A stretch of 52,872 nucleotides of DNA from Mycobacterium asiaticum (GCF_001668675.1 NZ_LZKQ01000337.1:1-52872), one strand, 5' to 3'. Positions 17,471 to 25,597 are shown, numbered from the stretch's first letter. The notes: generated from the letters alone by a model not told the origin. A program made the numbers and translations.

Positions 17471-18064
17471 ATGCGCTTGGTAGTTGGCATGACCGGTGCA
17501 ACCGGAGCCGTTCTCGGTATCCGGCTGCTGCAGGTCCTTCGCGACCTGAACATCGAAACGCATCTGGTACTGAGTGATTGGGCTCGGGCGACGATCAAGA
17601 TGGAGACGGATTACACCGTCAACGATGTCCGGGCATTGGCGTCACATGCATACAGCGCCCGCGACCTCGCCGCCGGGATTTCCAGCGGATCCTTCCGCAC
17701 GGACGGCATGGTCGTCTGCCCGTGCAGCATGAAAACCTTGAGCGCCATTCGAATCGGCTTCAGCGACAATCTGATCACCCGTGCCGCCGACGTGACGCTG
17801 AAGGAACGCCGCAAGCTCGTTCTGGTCGCGCGCGAGGCGCCGTTGAGCGAGATCCATTTGGACAACCTGCAATACCTGGCGCGGATGGGCGTGGTGATCT
17901 TCCCGCCGACGGTGGCCTACTACGCGCGACCCACCTCCATCGGTGAGGTGACGGACTACATCGTCGGCCGGGTCATCGATCAACTCGGCATTGAGCACAA
18001 CCTGATCAAACGCTGGAAGGACGGCGTAAACGGCACGCGATCGGTTGCGGGGGTGACATCGTGA
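17471..18064 (+). CDS. UbiX-family flavin prenyltransferase
   Basis: A protein of 197 residues. The opening RLVVGMTGATGAVLGIRLL is the UbiX/Pad1 FMN-binding start, and VCPCSMKTLSAIRIGFSDNL and LVLVAREAPLSEIHLDNL are the other family signatures. UbiX makes the prenylated FMN cofactor used by UbiD-type decarboxylases. Its partner lies directly downstream and overlaps it by four bases (GTGA at 18061-18064), strong support for a UbiX-UbiD pair. The start ATG at 17471 has AAGGAG nine bases upstream. Long in-frame read-through from 16886 is a chance extension without a ribosome site. Confidence 0.9.
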   Translation: MRLVVGMTGATGAVLGIRLLQVLRDLNIETHLVLSDWARATIKMETDYTVNDVRALASHAYSARDLAAGISSGSFRTDGMVVCPCSMKTLSAIRIGFSDNLITRAADVTLKERRKLVLVAREAPLSEIHLDNLQYLARMGVVIFPPTVAYYARPTSIGEVTDYIVGRVIDQLGIEHNLIKRWKDGVNGTRSVAGVTS

Positions 18065-19614
18065 GCAATGAAGCCGCACCCGATCTGCGTAGCTGGCTGG
18101 CCACTCTCGAGGCCGCGGGCCAGCTGCGGCACATCACGGCCCGCGTCGACTGGGATGAGGAAATCGGTGCGATCACGCGGGCGAACCTGTCCCTCGGTGG
18201 CCCCGCGCTGCTGTTCGAGAATATCGTCGGCCACGAAGACACCCGGTGCACCAAGTTCCTGACGTCGGCGATCGGAAACCGGTGTCAGATCCGGCTCATG
18301 CTGGGCCTGCCGCCGGGCACCAGCGATGGCGCCGTCGTCCGTCACCTCAAAGACGCTTTCCAGCAACCTGTTCCGCCGCGCATTGTGCAGACCGGTCCGG
18401 TCCAGGAGAACGTCGTCTCCGGCGACGACATCGACCTCTGGCAATTCCCCGCGCCGAAATGGCATGCCGCGGACGGCGGGCGGTATATCGACACGTTCTG
18501 CGGCGTCGTCACCGAGGACAAGGTGACCGGCCGCGACAACATCGGCGTGTACCGCGGCATGGTCGTCGACCGCGACAAGATCGCCAAACTGCTGGCGCCC
18601 ATCCAAGGCTGGGGCGGTCATCTCCAGCAGTACCGGCCGGAGCCGATGCCGGTCGCCATCGTGTACGGATGGCACGACGTGTTGCCGTTCTGCGCCGGCA
18701 GCCCGTTCCCGAAGGATGTCTGCGAGTGGGACATGATGGGCGCGCTGCTCGGCAGGCCGGTGGATTTGGTGCGGTGCGAAACGGTCCCGTTGCATGTCCC
18801 CGCGAGCGCCGAGATCGTCGTCGAGGGTTACCTCGACCCTGACCCGGCCACCTACCTGCCGGAGGGCCCGTTCGCCGAATACCCCGGGTACCTTGATGGC
18901 CACGCCGCGCCGACGCCGGTGCTGCGAGTCACCCGGATCACCCATCGCAACGACCCGGTGCTGCGTGGCTCGCTGGAAGGAATGCGACCGGGATTTCTGG
19001 TCGAGGATTCGATGATCAACTACGCCCGCTCGGCAATCGCCTGGAACGTGCTGGAAAGCGCTGGGGTTCGAGGCGTGACCGATGTGTGGATGTCGCAGGT
19101 GTCCAACGGCACCAACATCGTCGTGCAGGTCCACAAGGCATACCGCGGACACGCGCAGCAGGTCGCGGCGGCCCTGTGGGGGACCAGCGGATCGATCTGG
19201 TTCTACAAGAACGTGATGGTTGTTGAGGAGGACATCGACATCCACGATCCGCAGGCGCTCGACTGGGCGCTTGCCTACCGGGTAAACGCCGGCCTCGGCG
19301 ACATCTCCTTCTATGGGCCCACTCTCGGTTCGCCGTTGGATCCCTCCACGCCGCCGGAGAAGGCGAACATGGCCAAGTACGGCAGTGGCGAATGGACGCG
19401 GGTGCTCATCGACGCGACGCGAAGCTGGGAGTTCGAGCCGCGCCCGGAGTGGGGCGGACGTCACTATCCGGCGATCAACAAGCTCTCGCCGGCACTGGAA
19501 GCCCGGATCGCCGCTCGCTGGGATCAACTGGGAATCGGCATCCCATACCTGACTGCGGGCCGCCGCGAACTGCTGACGATGGAGCAGCTCAGCAAGCGCC
19601 TGCCGGACGTCTAG
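18061..19614 (+). CDS. UbiD-family prenyl-FMN-dependent decarboxylase
   Basis: A protein of 517 residues, full length for UbiD enzymes. The active-site triad of the family is visible: Arg165 in NIGVYRGM, and Glu268 and Glu273 in PEGPFAEYPGY. DIDLWQFPAPKWH and KAYRGHAQQVAA are further family segments. These enzymes add or remove carboxyl groups on aromatic or unsaturated acids with prenylated FMN made by UbiX. The start GTG overlaps the UbiX stop. The preceding mutase-like gene and the upstream FAD and methyltransferase genes suggest a catabolic pathway for a substituted aromatic acid; the substrate is inference. It converges on rtcB with a four-base overlap. Confidence 0.93.
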   Translation: MSNEAAPDLRSWLATLEAAGQLRHITARVDWDEEIGAITRANLSLGGPALLFENIVGHEDTRCTKFLTSAIGNRCQIRLMLGLPPGTSDGAVVRHLKDAFQQPVPPRIVQTGPVQENVVSGDDIDLWQFPAPKWHAADGGRYIDTFCGVVTEDKVTGRDNIGVYRGMVVDRDKIAKLLAPIQGWGGHLQQYRPEPMPVAIVYGWHDVLPFCAGSPFPKDVCEWDMMGALLGRPVDLVRCETVPLHVPASAEIVVEGYLDPDPATYLPEGPFAEYPGYLDGHAAPTPVLRVTRITHRNDPVLRGSLEGMRPGFLVEDSMINYARSAIAWNVLESAGVRGVTDVWMSQVSNGTNIVVQVHKAYRGHAQQVAAALWGTSGSIWFYKNVMVVEEDIDIHDPQALDWALAYRVNAGLGDISFYGPTLGSPLDPSTPPEKANMAKYGSGEWTRVLIDATRSWEFEPRPEWGGRHYPAINKLSPALEARIAARWDQLGIGIPYLTAGRRELLTMEQLSKRLPDV

Positions 19615-20816
19615 GTGCCCTTGACGTTCATGATCTGCCGCAGTGAGGTGACGATCTCGACGAGCGGTTCCGCATCCGCCATCACCTGGTCAATGTCCTT
19701 GTAGGCCTGGGGAATCTCGTCGATCCACTGTTTGCCGTGCCGGTATTCGATGCCTACCATTGCGGCGGCCAGGTCCTGCTCGGAGAACAGCTTCTTGGCC
19801 TTTGTCCTGCTGTACCGGCGTCCTGCGCCGTGCGGCGCTGACCACAAGCCGTCACGGTTTCCCTTGCCGCGCACGATGTATGAGCGGTCGCCCATCGAGC
19901 CGGGGATGATGCCCAGCTTGCCCTCGGTCGCGTCGATTGCACCCTTGCGGGTCAGCCAGACTGCCTCGCCATCGATTTGCGTTGAGACCGTGTAGTTGTG
20001 GTGCGTGTTCACTCGCTCCAACTCCACACGCTGGGCCTGCACACCCAGCCACTGAGCAAAGACGTGGACAAAGCGGTCCAGCATCTCGGCACGGTTGAGG
20101 TAGGCGAAACGCTGGGCCCACTCCAAATCTTTGATGTACCGGTCGAATTCGAGAGTGCCTTCCTGGAGGAACGCTAGGTCCCGATTCGGCAGCTTGATCA
20201 AGGGGTCCTTCGTGCACTGCTGCAGGGCAATGTTGATGTGGCGTTGTGCGATCTTGTTGCCGACGCCACGGGAGCCGCTGTGCAGGAACAGCCATACGTT
20301 GTCGTCGGCGTCCAGACACAATTCGATGAAGTGGTTCCCACCACCGAGAGATCCCAACTGCTCCATCCACTTTGGGCTGTGCGACAGGTCGACGTCGAGG
20401 TCGGCCTGCAGCCTGAGCAGCTCATTGTGCTTCTTGGCAGTGAACGGGAAGCGTTGCAAGGTCTTGTTGTAATTGCCGGGGGAGAGCGGAATCGCGTCCT
20501 CGACCGCACGCCGCAGTTTGGGCAAGTTGCGTCGGTAGTCGCCGCCGAACTTCTCCGACAGGTCGGCTTCGGTGAACCGCGTCTTGGCGGCGACCATGCC
20601 GCAGCCGATGTCCACGCCGACGGCTGCCGGTATGACCGCGCCCTTGGTGGGGATGACGGTACCGACGGCCGAACCCTTACCGAGGTGGGCGTCGGGCATC
20701 AGAGTGACGTGCGGATGCACGAACGGCATCGACGCGGTGGTCTTCGCCTGCGCGACGGTGTCACCCTCGATGTCGGTGGCGAAGCTGACCAGCTTCGGCC
20801 CGAGGTGTTGCGACAT
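19611..20816 (-). CDS. rtcB: RtcB-type RNA-splicing ligase
   Basis: A protein of 401 residues, full length. Family motifs seen: Cys72 in GVDIGCGM, GGGNHFIEL (159-166), HSGSRGVGNKIAQRH, HHNY (272-275), IPGSMGDRSYIVRG, and HGAGRRYSR with His329, the residue that takes GMP. All metal- and guanylate-binding positions look intact. RtcB joins 2',3'-cyclic-phosphate and 5'-OH RNA ends in RNA repair. The start ATG at 20816 has AAGGAG just upstream; an in-frame extension to 20882 is rejected. There is no archease or RtcA neighbour. The gene diverges from the initiator tRNA gene. Confidence 0.93.
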   Translation of the reverse strand: MSQHLGPKLVSFATDIEGDTVAQAKTTASMPFVHPHVTLMPDAHLGKGSAVGTVIPTKGAVIPAAVGVDIGCGMVAAKTRFTEADLSEKFGGDYRRNLPKLRRAVEDAIPLSPGNYNKTLQRFPFTAKKHNELLRLQADLDVDLSHSPKWMEQLGSLGGGNHFIELCLDADDNVWLFLHSGSRGVGNKIAQRHINIALQQCTKDPLIKLPNRDLAFLQEGTLEFDRYIKDLEWAQRFAYLNRAEMLDRFVHVFAQWLGVQAQRVELERVNTHHNYTVSTQIDGEAVWLTRKGAIDATEGKLGIIPGSMGDRSYIVRGKGNRDGLWSAPHGAGRRYSRTKAKKLFSEQDLAAAMVGIEYRHGKQWIDEIPQAYKDIDQVMADAEPLVEIVTSLRQIMNVKGT

Positions 20817-20912
20817 GGCCGTCTCCTTGTGCAGGTTCAGGGCGGATCTCCCCGTGGTACTACCCGGTGACCGACGCCGCAAGCGGCGCTGCCGTGCGGC
20901 TGACCGCGCGAT

Positions 20913-20942
20913 TTGGTCAGGTCCCCACGGGTTGGGTAACCT
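20913..20942 (+). promoter_or_regulatory. Housekeeping-type promoter for the initiator tRNA
   Basis: TTGGTC at 20913-20918 and TAACCT at 20937-20942 are separated by 18 bases and end 12 bases before the mature tRNA. The spacing and positions fit a SigA promoter for a tRNA gene in the space between rtcB and the tRNA. Only the motif supports it. Confidence 0.5.
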
Positions 20943-20954
20943 TGCGTTTACCGA

Positions 20955-21031
20955 CGCGGGGTGGAGCAGCTCGGTAGCTCGCTGGGCTCATAACCCAGAG
21001 GTCGCAGGTTCGAATCCTGTCCCCGCTACCA
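20955..21031 (+). tRNA. Initiator tRNA-fMet (anticodon CAT)
   Basis: A 77-base cloverleaf with encoded CCA. The acceptor arms are CGCGGGG (20955-20961) and CCCCGCT before ACCA. The anticodon loop CTCATAA is flanked by GGG and CCC, the three G-C pairs that mark initiator tRNAs. The T-loop is GTTCGAATC. Position 1 (C) does not pair with position 72 (T), the unpaired end that initiators need; E. coli has A at 72, so this is C-U rather than C-A. A terminator follows at once. Confidence 0.95.
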
Positions 21032-21035
21032 GCGG

Positions 21036-21070
21036 AAATGGCCCTCAGGCGCAAGCCTGGGGGCCATTTC
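21036..21070 (+). terminator. Intrinsic terminator after the initiator tRNA
   Basis: AAATGGCCCTCAGG (21036-21049) and CCTGGGGGCCATTT (21056-21069) form a 14-pair stem with one T-G wobble around a CGCAAG loop, five bases after the tRNA. The 3' arm ends in TTT followed by C, a short U run, as is usual in mycobacteria. The stem is nearly symmetric, so it could also stop transcription from the other side. Confidence 0.7.
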
Positions 21071-21295
21071 TATGGGACCGGGAGCACATTTGGGGAGATT
21101 AGCGTCGGTAACGGGTGCGTCGCTGCCTGGATCCAGATGCCGCTGACGCTGGGATATGGGGGACACCCGCTTCCCCCGACGGTGAGGACCATGCCAAAGC
21201 GGACCGTCGCACTCGAAAAGGTTCTAGTAACAGTTTCCGCCCGGGCGCCGACGTGCTCGCGCGCGGTCCGGATGCTGGTGGGCACCGCAGCTGGG

Positions 21296-22954
21296 CTATC
21301 CGGGGTTGCCGGGAGACCCGCTGACGCCCACACTCGGTGAACCTTGCCGGACTCCGCCTTCGAACTCGTCAAAGCCGTTGTTTTGGAATGTGCCTGGCCC
21401 TCCGACCGCCGTACTACCGGTTCCGCCGCCGCCGCCGGCGCCACCGGTCCCAACGGGCCCCGTGATGCCGCTCGAGCCTGAGAAGCCCAGGCCGAAGAGT
21501 CCTGCACCGGGCGTACCTGCAGCACCGCCAACGCCGCCGTTGCCGCCGTCACCGCCGTTGCCCCCGTTGCCGCCGTTGCCGCCGTGGCCGGCAAAAGCGT
21601 GAGCCGTGCCCCCGATTACCCCAGCAGTGGCATTGCCACCAGCGCCTCCTGCCCCCCCGACGCCGCCGCCACCGCCCTGTCCGCCGGCGCCACCAGCGCC
21701 CCCGTTGCCGGCCGCACCGCCGCTGCCGAACAACCCACCGCGACCACCGGCACCCCCGACACCGCCATCACCGCCTGTCCCGCCGACGCCGCCAACGCCG
21801 CCGGTGCCACCGCTGCCACCGTTTCCGCCCTCGGCCCCCGATGCGATACCGGCTCCGTTGAAGGCGGTGCCTTTACCGCCGGTACCGCCGAGACCACCCG
21901 CCCCGCCGACGGCGCCGGCACCTCCTGCGCCCCCGACACCACCGACACCGCCGGCGCCTCCGTCGCCGAACAGCAGTCCGCCGGCGCCGCCGCCACCACC
22001 GGCACCTCCGACACCGCCGGCACCACCGGCGGCCCCGGTGCCCCCGACGCCTCCGGCGCCGCCGTCGCCCGCCGTCGCGGTGCTGTCGTCGTCAATGTAA
22101 TTACTCGAGCCGCCAACTCCACCCGTGCCGCCGACCTGGTTCGTGCCAGCGGCGCCGTTAGCACCTGGGTTGCCTGCGCCGCCAGGAGCGTTGGACGCGC
22201 TAGTGCCGTTGCCGCCTCCCGCGGCCTGCGATGTTGTGGTGTTTGTGCCGGCAACCCCGGCCAGGCCCGCTCCGCCCGGGCCCCCGGCCCCGCCGCGGCC
22301 CCACAGCCCTGCGTCTCCACCCGCACCGCCAACGCCGGGGCCGAGGAGCAGCGTGGCAGCCCCACCGGCGCCGCCGGTGCCGCCGCTGCCATAGAGCATT
22401 CCGCCGGCGCCACCGCTGCCGCCGTTTGCACCGGCCCCGGCTCCCCCGCCCGCGCCGCCATTGCCAAGCAATCCAGCGTTGCCGCCGCGGCCACCGGCTA
22501 CGCCAGCCGTTGTTTGCGTGTAGCCGGTGCCGCCGTTGCCGAGTAAGAGACCGCCGTCACCGCCGTTGGGATTCGCCGCGGTCCCGTTGGCCCCGTTGCC
22601 AATCAACGGGCGGCCGGTCCCCGCCAGGAAGGGCGAATTGATCGCATCGAGCACACTTTGTAGCGGCGACGCGGCGGCGGCCTCGGCGCCGGCATACGAG
22701 CCCGCACCAGCGGCTACGGCCTGCACGAACCGGTCGTGAAACGCCGTCGCCTGGGTGCTGAGTGACTGGTACTGGAGTCCGTGGGCGGAAAACAACTTTG
22801 CGACAGCCGTCGACACCTCATCGGCCGCCGCCGCCATGATCCCGGTCGTGTGGGATGCCACCGCAGCTCTGGTGGTATTGATCGAGTCCGCGATTTTGGC
22901 CAAGTCCCCGGCCGCCGCGCTCAATGCCTCAGGTGCTGTGATTACGTATGACAA
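21296..22954 (-). CDS. PE_PGRS family protein
   Basis: A protein of 552 residues. Residues 1-about 95 are a PE domain (SYVITAPEALSAAAGDLAKI ... GAEAAAASPLQ), the helical hairpin that directs type VII (ESX) export together with a PPE-like partner. The linker has the usual GRPLIGNGANG. Residues about 115-500 are Gly-Gly-X repeats with Ala, Asn, Asp and Val. The last 40 residues (GTFQNNGFDEFEGG ...) break the pattern. The start is taken as TTG at 22954, which gives the standard MSYVI and has GGAGAG six bases upstream; a second TTG at 22966 would add four residues. No PPE gene is adjacent. Expected location is the cell surface or outside. Confidence 0.95.
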   Translation of the reverse strand: MSYVITAPEALSAAAGDLAKIADSINTTRAAVASHTTGIMAAAADEVSTAVAKLFSAHGLQYQSLSTQATAFHDRFVQAVAAGAGSYAGAEAAAASPLQSVLDAINSPFLAGTGRPLIGNGANGTAANPNGGDGGLLLGNGGTGYTQTTAGVAGGRGGNAGLLGNGGAGGGAGAGANGGSGGAGGMLYGSGGTGGAGGAATLLLGPGVGGAGGDAGLWGRGGAGGPGGAGLAGVAGTNTTTSQAAGGGNGTSASNAPGGAGNPGANGAAGTNQVGGTGGVGGSSNYIDDDSTATAGDGGAGGVGGTGAAGGAGGVGGAGGGGGAGGLLFGDGGAGGVGGVGGAGGAGAVGGAGGLGGTGGKGTAFNGAGIASGAEGGNGGSGGTGGVGGVGGTGGDGGVGGAGGRGGLFGSGGAAGNGGAGGAGGQGGGGGVGGAGGAGGNATAGVIGGTAHAFAGHGGNGGNGGNGGDGGNGGVGGAAGTPGAGLFGLGFSGSSGITGPVGTGGAGGGGGTGSTAVGGPGTFQNNGFDEFEGGVRQGSPSVGVSGSPGNPG

Positions 22955-23301
22955 GGGTCTCTCCAACCATGACAGAACTGGTTAACGCGGCGCTTCAGCG
23001 TTGGCGGAGAATACCATCGGCCAGGCGTCATTAGCCGGGTTTTTTGCTAGCTGGTGAGCTGAATGAATTTCATTACTTGTAAATCGTGAAACGCACCCTG
23101 ACGGTAGTTTCTGGTCGCCCGACACACTCATATATTGCGCTGGGACACGACTTCGTCGGGGTCGAGCCGCTCCGAACGTCGTCCGACTAGTTCCTGGTCG
23201 ATCTTGGTAGAGAGTGTGGGTCGTAGCGCGTCGCATTGCGGGAAAGGCCGCGCGCCAGCCGTCGCTTTGCATTGGGGAAACGAGGTGTGAATTGTAATCG
23301 C
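22955..23301. other. Intergenic region upstream of PE_PGRS, no convincing gene
   Basis: These 347 bases are less GC-rich than the surroundings (for example AAATTCATTCAGCTCAC and CTAGCAAAAAACCCGG on the minus strand). I see no ORF with codon use or family resemblance; the 96-residue minus-strand ORF at 22982-23272 has an unlikely composition. It presumably holds the PE_PGRS promoter; TATTCT around 23010 (minus strand) is a possible -10. Confidence 0.4.
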
Positions 23302-23616
23302 CTACTTGAGTAGTCGATTACTGAAGTCGGCCGGTGAACGCATGGATAGCCATGCCAGCGGCGCTGCAATGACCACGCAGACGACGCAGACGCCTGTCAA
23401 CCCGCCCCATACGACGCCGGCTTGTTCGAGGTAGACGTTTTGGTTTTCGGGATCGTAGCAGCGCCCGAGTTCATTGAAGCAGTCCCTCCAGCGCCAGTAA
23501 CGGTCGTAGAAAGTGAATCCGAACAGCACCGCACCGGCCGCGAACACCGTTGCTACGGCCGCGAGGAAGACCGCCGGAACTCGTCGTCCCTGCCGAGGCC
23601 GTTTGACCCTTGTCAT
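23302..23616 (-). CDS. Small two-pass membrane protein, unknown function
   Basis: A protein of 104 residues. A basic N-terminus (TRVKRPRQGRR) is followed by a hydrophobic segment at about 13-33 (VFLAAVATVFAAGAVLFGF), a loop with two Cys and many aromatics (YDRYWRWRDCFNELGRCYDP), and a second hydrophobic segment at about 70-92. The two loop Cys could form a disulphide outside the membrane. The start ATG at 23616 has GAGGG close upstream; the frame is open to 23988 but the added residues look non-coding. I do not recognise a family. Neighbours give no clue. Confidence 0.55.
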   Translation of the reverse strand: MTRVKRPRQGRRVPAVFLAAVATVFAAGAVLFGFTFYDRYWRWRDCFNELGRCYDPENQNVYLEQAGVVWGGLTGVCVVCVVIAAPLAWLSMRSPADFSNRLLK

Positions 23617-24389
23617 GTCCCTCGTCGTGATGAGTTTGCGGCAGATTGCTCTTACGCCAGCGAATTTACGGTTAGAACCATATATAGCGTTTCTCGCCGG
23701 CCTTGTCTTTGCCCTGTTCCTAGTGTGATCCGGCCAAGGAGCGATCATTCGTAATCGCTCGCCAGCCGCATCTGTGCGACCACGAGTTTGCGGGGGCGTC
23801 GTCGGAACTGGCAGAGCGGGCGCGGCGCCATAGCTGCAGTTGCCTGGCCTGGTCGCCGAGTAGGCGTAACGCTGCCCTTCCGGGAGCTGCGCAAAGTTGA
23901 TGAAAAGTGCTGCGCCCCTTGCACGAACGCGCCGGGCCACGAAGCCGCGCGCCTCGCCAGCCGGATGAAGCCGACGATATCCCAGCAATCATGCCGTCGC
24001 GCGCGCTGCTCGTGGAAGGGAAAGCGCCAGAGATCGTCCAATACCGCCGCCAGGCGCACGTCGTCACCGGCGGCGGACGCGGCCTCAATCTCGCTCAGCC
24101 AGGGTTCCCAGAACCTCCGCACTCATCGGTCGCCATCATCCCGTCCGTGCGTCAGATATGCCATTCGCGGCGTGCACCAAGCGCGTCGAACACAGTGGTC
24201 AGCCCGCCGACGCCGGTGCTGCCAGTGGGCTGAGCAAGACCTGCGGCCCGAAGTCGCGCTCCGCCGGTCGCGGCCTTCCTGGAAAGCAAGCTCTCGCAAC
24301 ACGGCGATGTGTGTCGAAGTAGGCGTGTCGGGGCAGCATTTGCGGCATCTCGACCATTTCGTTCTGTAGCCCCTACTACGATCGCGTTG
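23617..24389. other. Poorly coding stretch with a possible decayed minus-strand gene
   Basis: No confident gene in these 773 bases. The best candidate is a minus-strand frame from GTG 24122 (125 codons to 23745), whose first half looks like protein (FWEPWLSEIEAASAAGDD, then LDDLWRFPFHEQRARRHDCW and DIVGFIRLA). Its second half does not. Shifting one frame near 23960 gives a better continuation (GEARGFVARRVRARGAALF, INFAQLPEGQRYAYSATR). This is what a frameshifted remnant would look like, but no family is recognised and chance is possible. Confidence 0.3.
24377..24389 (+). promoter_or_regulatory. Possible leaderless promoter of the alpha/beta hydrolase gene
   Basis: TACGAT at 24377-24382 fits the mycobacterial TAnnnT -10, and the ATG lies seven bases later at 24390. 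No ribosome site precedes the ATG, which agrees with a leaderless message. No -35 is evident. Confidence 0.35.
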
Positions 24390-25334
24390 ATGACTGAAGG
24401 AGCTCCTGGACCGGCGTCGGCGCAAGCACAGGCCGGCGAGATCCCCCCGCTCGACGTCGTGGGCTCCGGAGTCCTTCCCCCGGTCGCTGTCAGAGTGCGC
24501 CGGACTTTTTGGCTGCTCGAGCGGTTCGCGCCCTACTTGGGATCGCGGTGGGCCGTCGAGTTATGGTGCACCCCACCGGTTCTCGAGTCGAGTCTGCGCA
24601 TGCCGCCCGGTGTTTCCCCGGGTAGGCCGATAGCAGCGTATTGGGATGGGCATCGGGTCGCTGGCGAGGAATGGGGCGAGGGGACGCCGATATACCTGGT
24701 CCACGGTTGGGGCGGTCAGCGCGCGCATTTGGCAGTGTTCGTCAAACCGCTGGTGGAGGCGGGGTACCGGGTCGTTGCGTTCGACTTGCCCAGCCACAAC
24801 GAATCGGATCCTGGTGCGCTGGCGCCGGGGCGTACCACTGCCATCGAGTGTGCCGACGCGATTGCGGCCATGATCGAGACCCACGGACCCGCCCACGCCG
24901 TAGTGGCTCACTCACTCGGTGCGAACGCGACTGCATTGGCGGCGGCGCAGGGAGCGCAGGTAGGGCGCTTGGTCTTTTTAGCGCCCATGGGCAATTTTCC
25001 TCTCTATCTCGACCTATTCGCCGCACGCCATGGCTTCGGTCGCCGGATCCGCGCGGGTCTGCAGCGTCGTTTGGAAAAACGAATCGCTATGCCGCTGCAA
25101 GAGACGAATATGACGCGGATCGGTCGACGAGCCAACTACCCACCGTTGCTCCTCATCCACGATCCCGACGACCCGGACAGCCCCTATGCCGCCAGCGAGC
25201 GACTCGCGACGGCATGGCCAGGCGCACAGCTAGTGACGACACGAGGGCTCGGCCGATTAGCTCATTACCGAATCTTGCGGCACCGCCCCGCTATTCGCGC
25301 CGGGTTGGAATTCATCGGGGTCCAAGCCGGCTAG
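24390..25334 (+). CDS. Alpha/beta hydrolase
   Basis: A protein of 314 residues. The fold shows as IYLVHGWGGQRAHLAVF (oxyanion region), VVAFDLPSHNES, the nucleophile elbow AVVAHSLGANA with Ser, and LLLIHDPDDPDSPYAAS with the acid residue. The catalytic His is probably in GLGRLAHYRILRH near the end. Substrate unknown. The start ATG at 24390 is preferred over an in-frame ATG at 24309 because of the -10 motif just before it. There is no operon partner: 263 bases separate it from the convergent sigma factor gene. Confidence 0.85.
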   Translation: MTEGAPGPASAQAQAGEIPPLDVVGSGVLPPVAVRVRRTFWLLERFAPYLGSRWAVELWCTPPVLESSLRMPPGVSPGRPIAAYWDGHRVAGEEWGEGTPIYLVHGWGGQRAHLAVFVKPLVEAGYRVVAFDLPSHNESDPGALAPGRTTAIECADAIAAMIETHGPAHAVVAHSLGANATALAAAQGAQVGRLVFLAPMGNFPLYLDLFAARHGFGRRIRAGLQRRLEKRIAMPLQETNMTRIGRRANYPPLLLIHDPDDPDSPYAASERLATAWPGAQLVTTRGLGRLAHYRILRHRPAIRAGLEFIGVQAG

Positions 25335-25377
25335 AAAGTGATCGCAGGCATGGACCGGTGAGTACAGCGAACTGTCC

Positions 25378-25530
25378 TTAAACTGCGAAGCGATCCGCGC
25401 CGCCAGCTCCTGCGGCAATCCAGCGCCCGTTTTTGTCCATATCCCACACGCTCGGCGAGCTGTCCGCCGCCCTCAATCGGATAACTCCGACATTGTCGCG
25501 CATAGCCGGGCAGTAAGGCACATCGTCCAC
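25378..25530 (-). CDS. Possible small protein of 50 residues
   Basis: GTG at 25530 to TAA at 25378. The product (DDVPYCPAMRDNVGVIRLRA ... SPSVWDMDKNGRWIAA) has a protein-like composition and faintly recalls actinobacterial DUF397-type small proteins, but I cannot confirm this. There is no clear ribosome site. The frame stays open upstream through a tandem 18-base duplication (16-base copies at 25535-25550 and 25553-25568), giving VTCVAWVTCVAP. It lies just downstream of the sigma gene on the same strand, where it could be co-transcribed. Chance or a remnant is equally possible. Confidence 0.3.
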   Translation of the reverse strand: MDDVPYCPAMRDNVGVIRLRAADSSPSVWDMDKNGRWIAAGAGGADRFAV

Positions 25531-25534
25531 CGGG

Positions 25535-25568
25535 GCGACGCAAGTGACCCAAGCGACGCAAGTGACCC
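25535..25568. repeat. Tandem direct repeat, 18-base period
   Basis: GCGACGCAAGTGACCC occurs at 25535-25550 and again at 25553-25568, separated by AA. The copies are identical. It lies between the sigma factor stop and the convergent hydrolase and is in frame with the possible small protein on the minus strand. Confidence 0.8.
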
Positions 25569-25597
25569 CTGTGGCCAAACGCTCCCCGCAAAGGCCT

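Noticed and set aside
17980..19527. 515-residue minus-strand ORF opposite ubiD
   Set aside because: Antisense of the UbiD gene, whose active-site residues are intact.
20955..21069. Phage or island attachment site at the initiator tRNA
   Set aside because: No integrase gene and no second copy of the tRNA 3' end was seen in the window.
21606..22100. Proline-rich ORF on the plus strand, resembling a Pro-rich surface protein
   Set aside because: It is the antisense of the PE_PGRS Gly-Gly-X repeats; the PE domain fixes the minus strand as coding.
21400..22600. Dense short repeats that could be taken for a CRISPR array or minisatellite
   Set aside because: The repeats are the codons of PGRS Gly-Gly-X units, irregular in spacing, with no conserved direct repeat and spacer structure and no cas genes.
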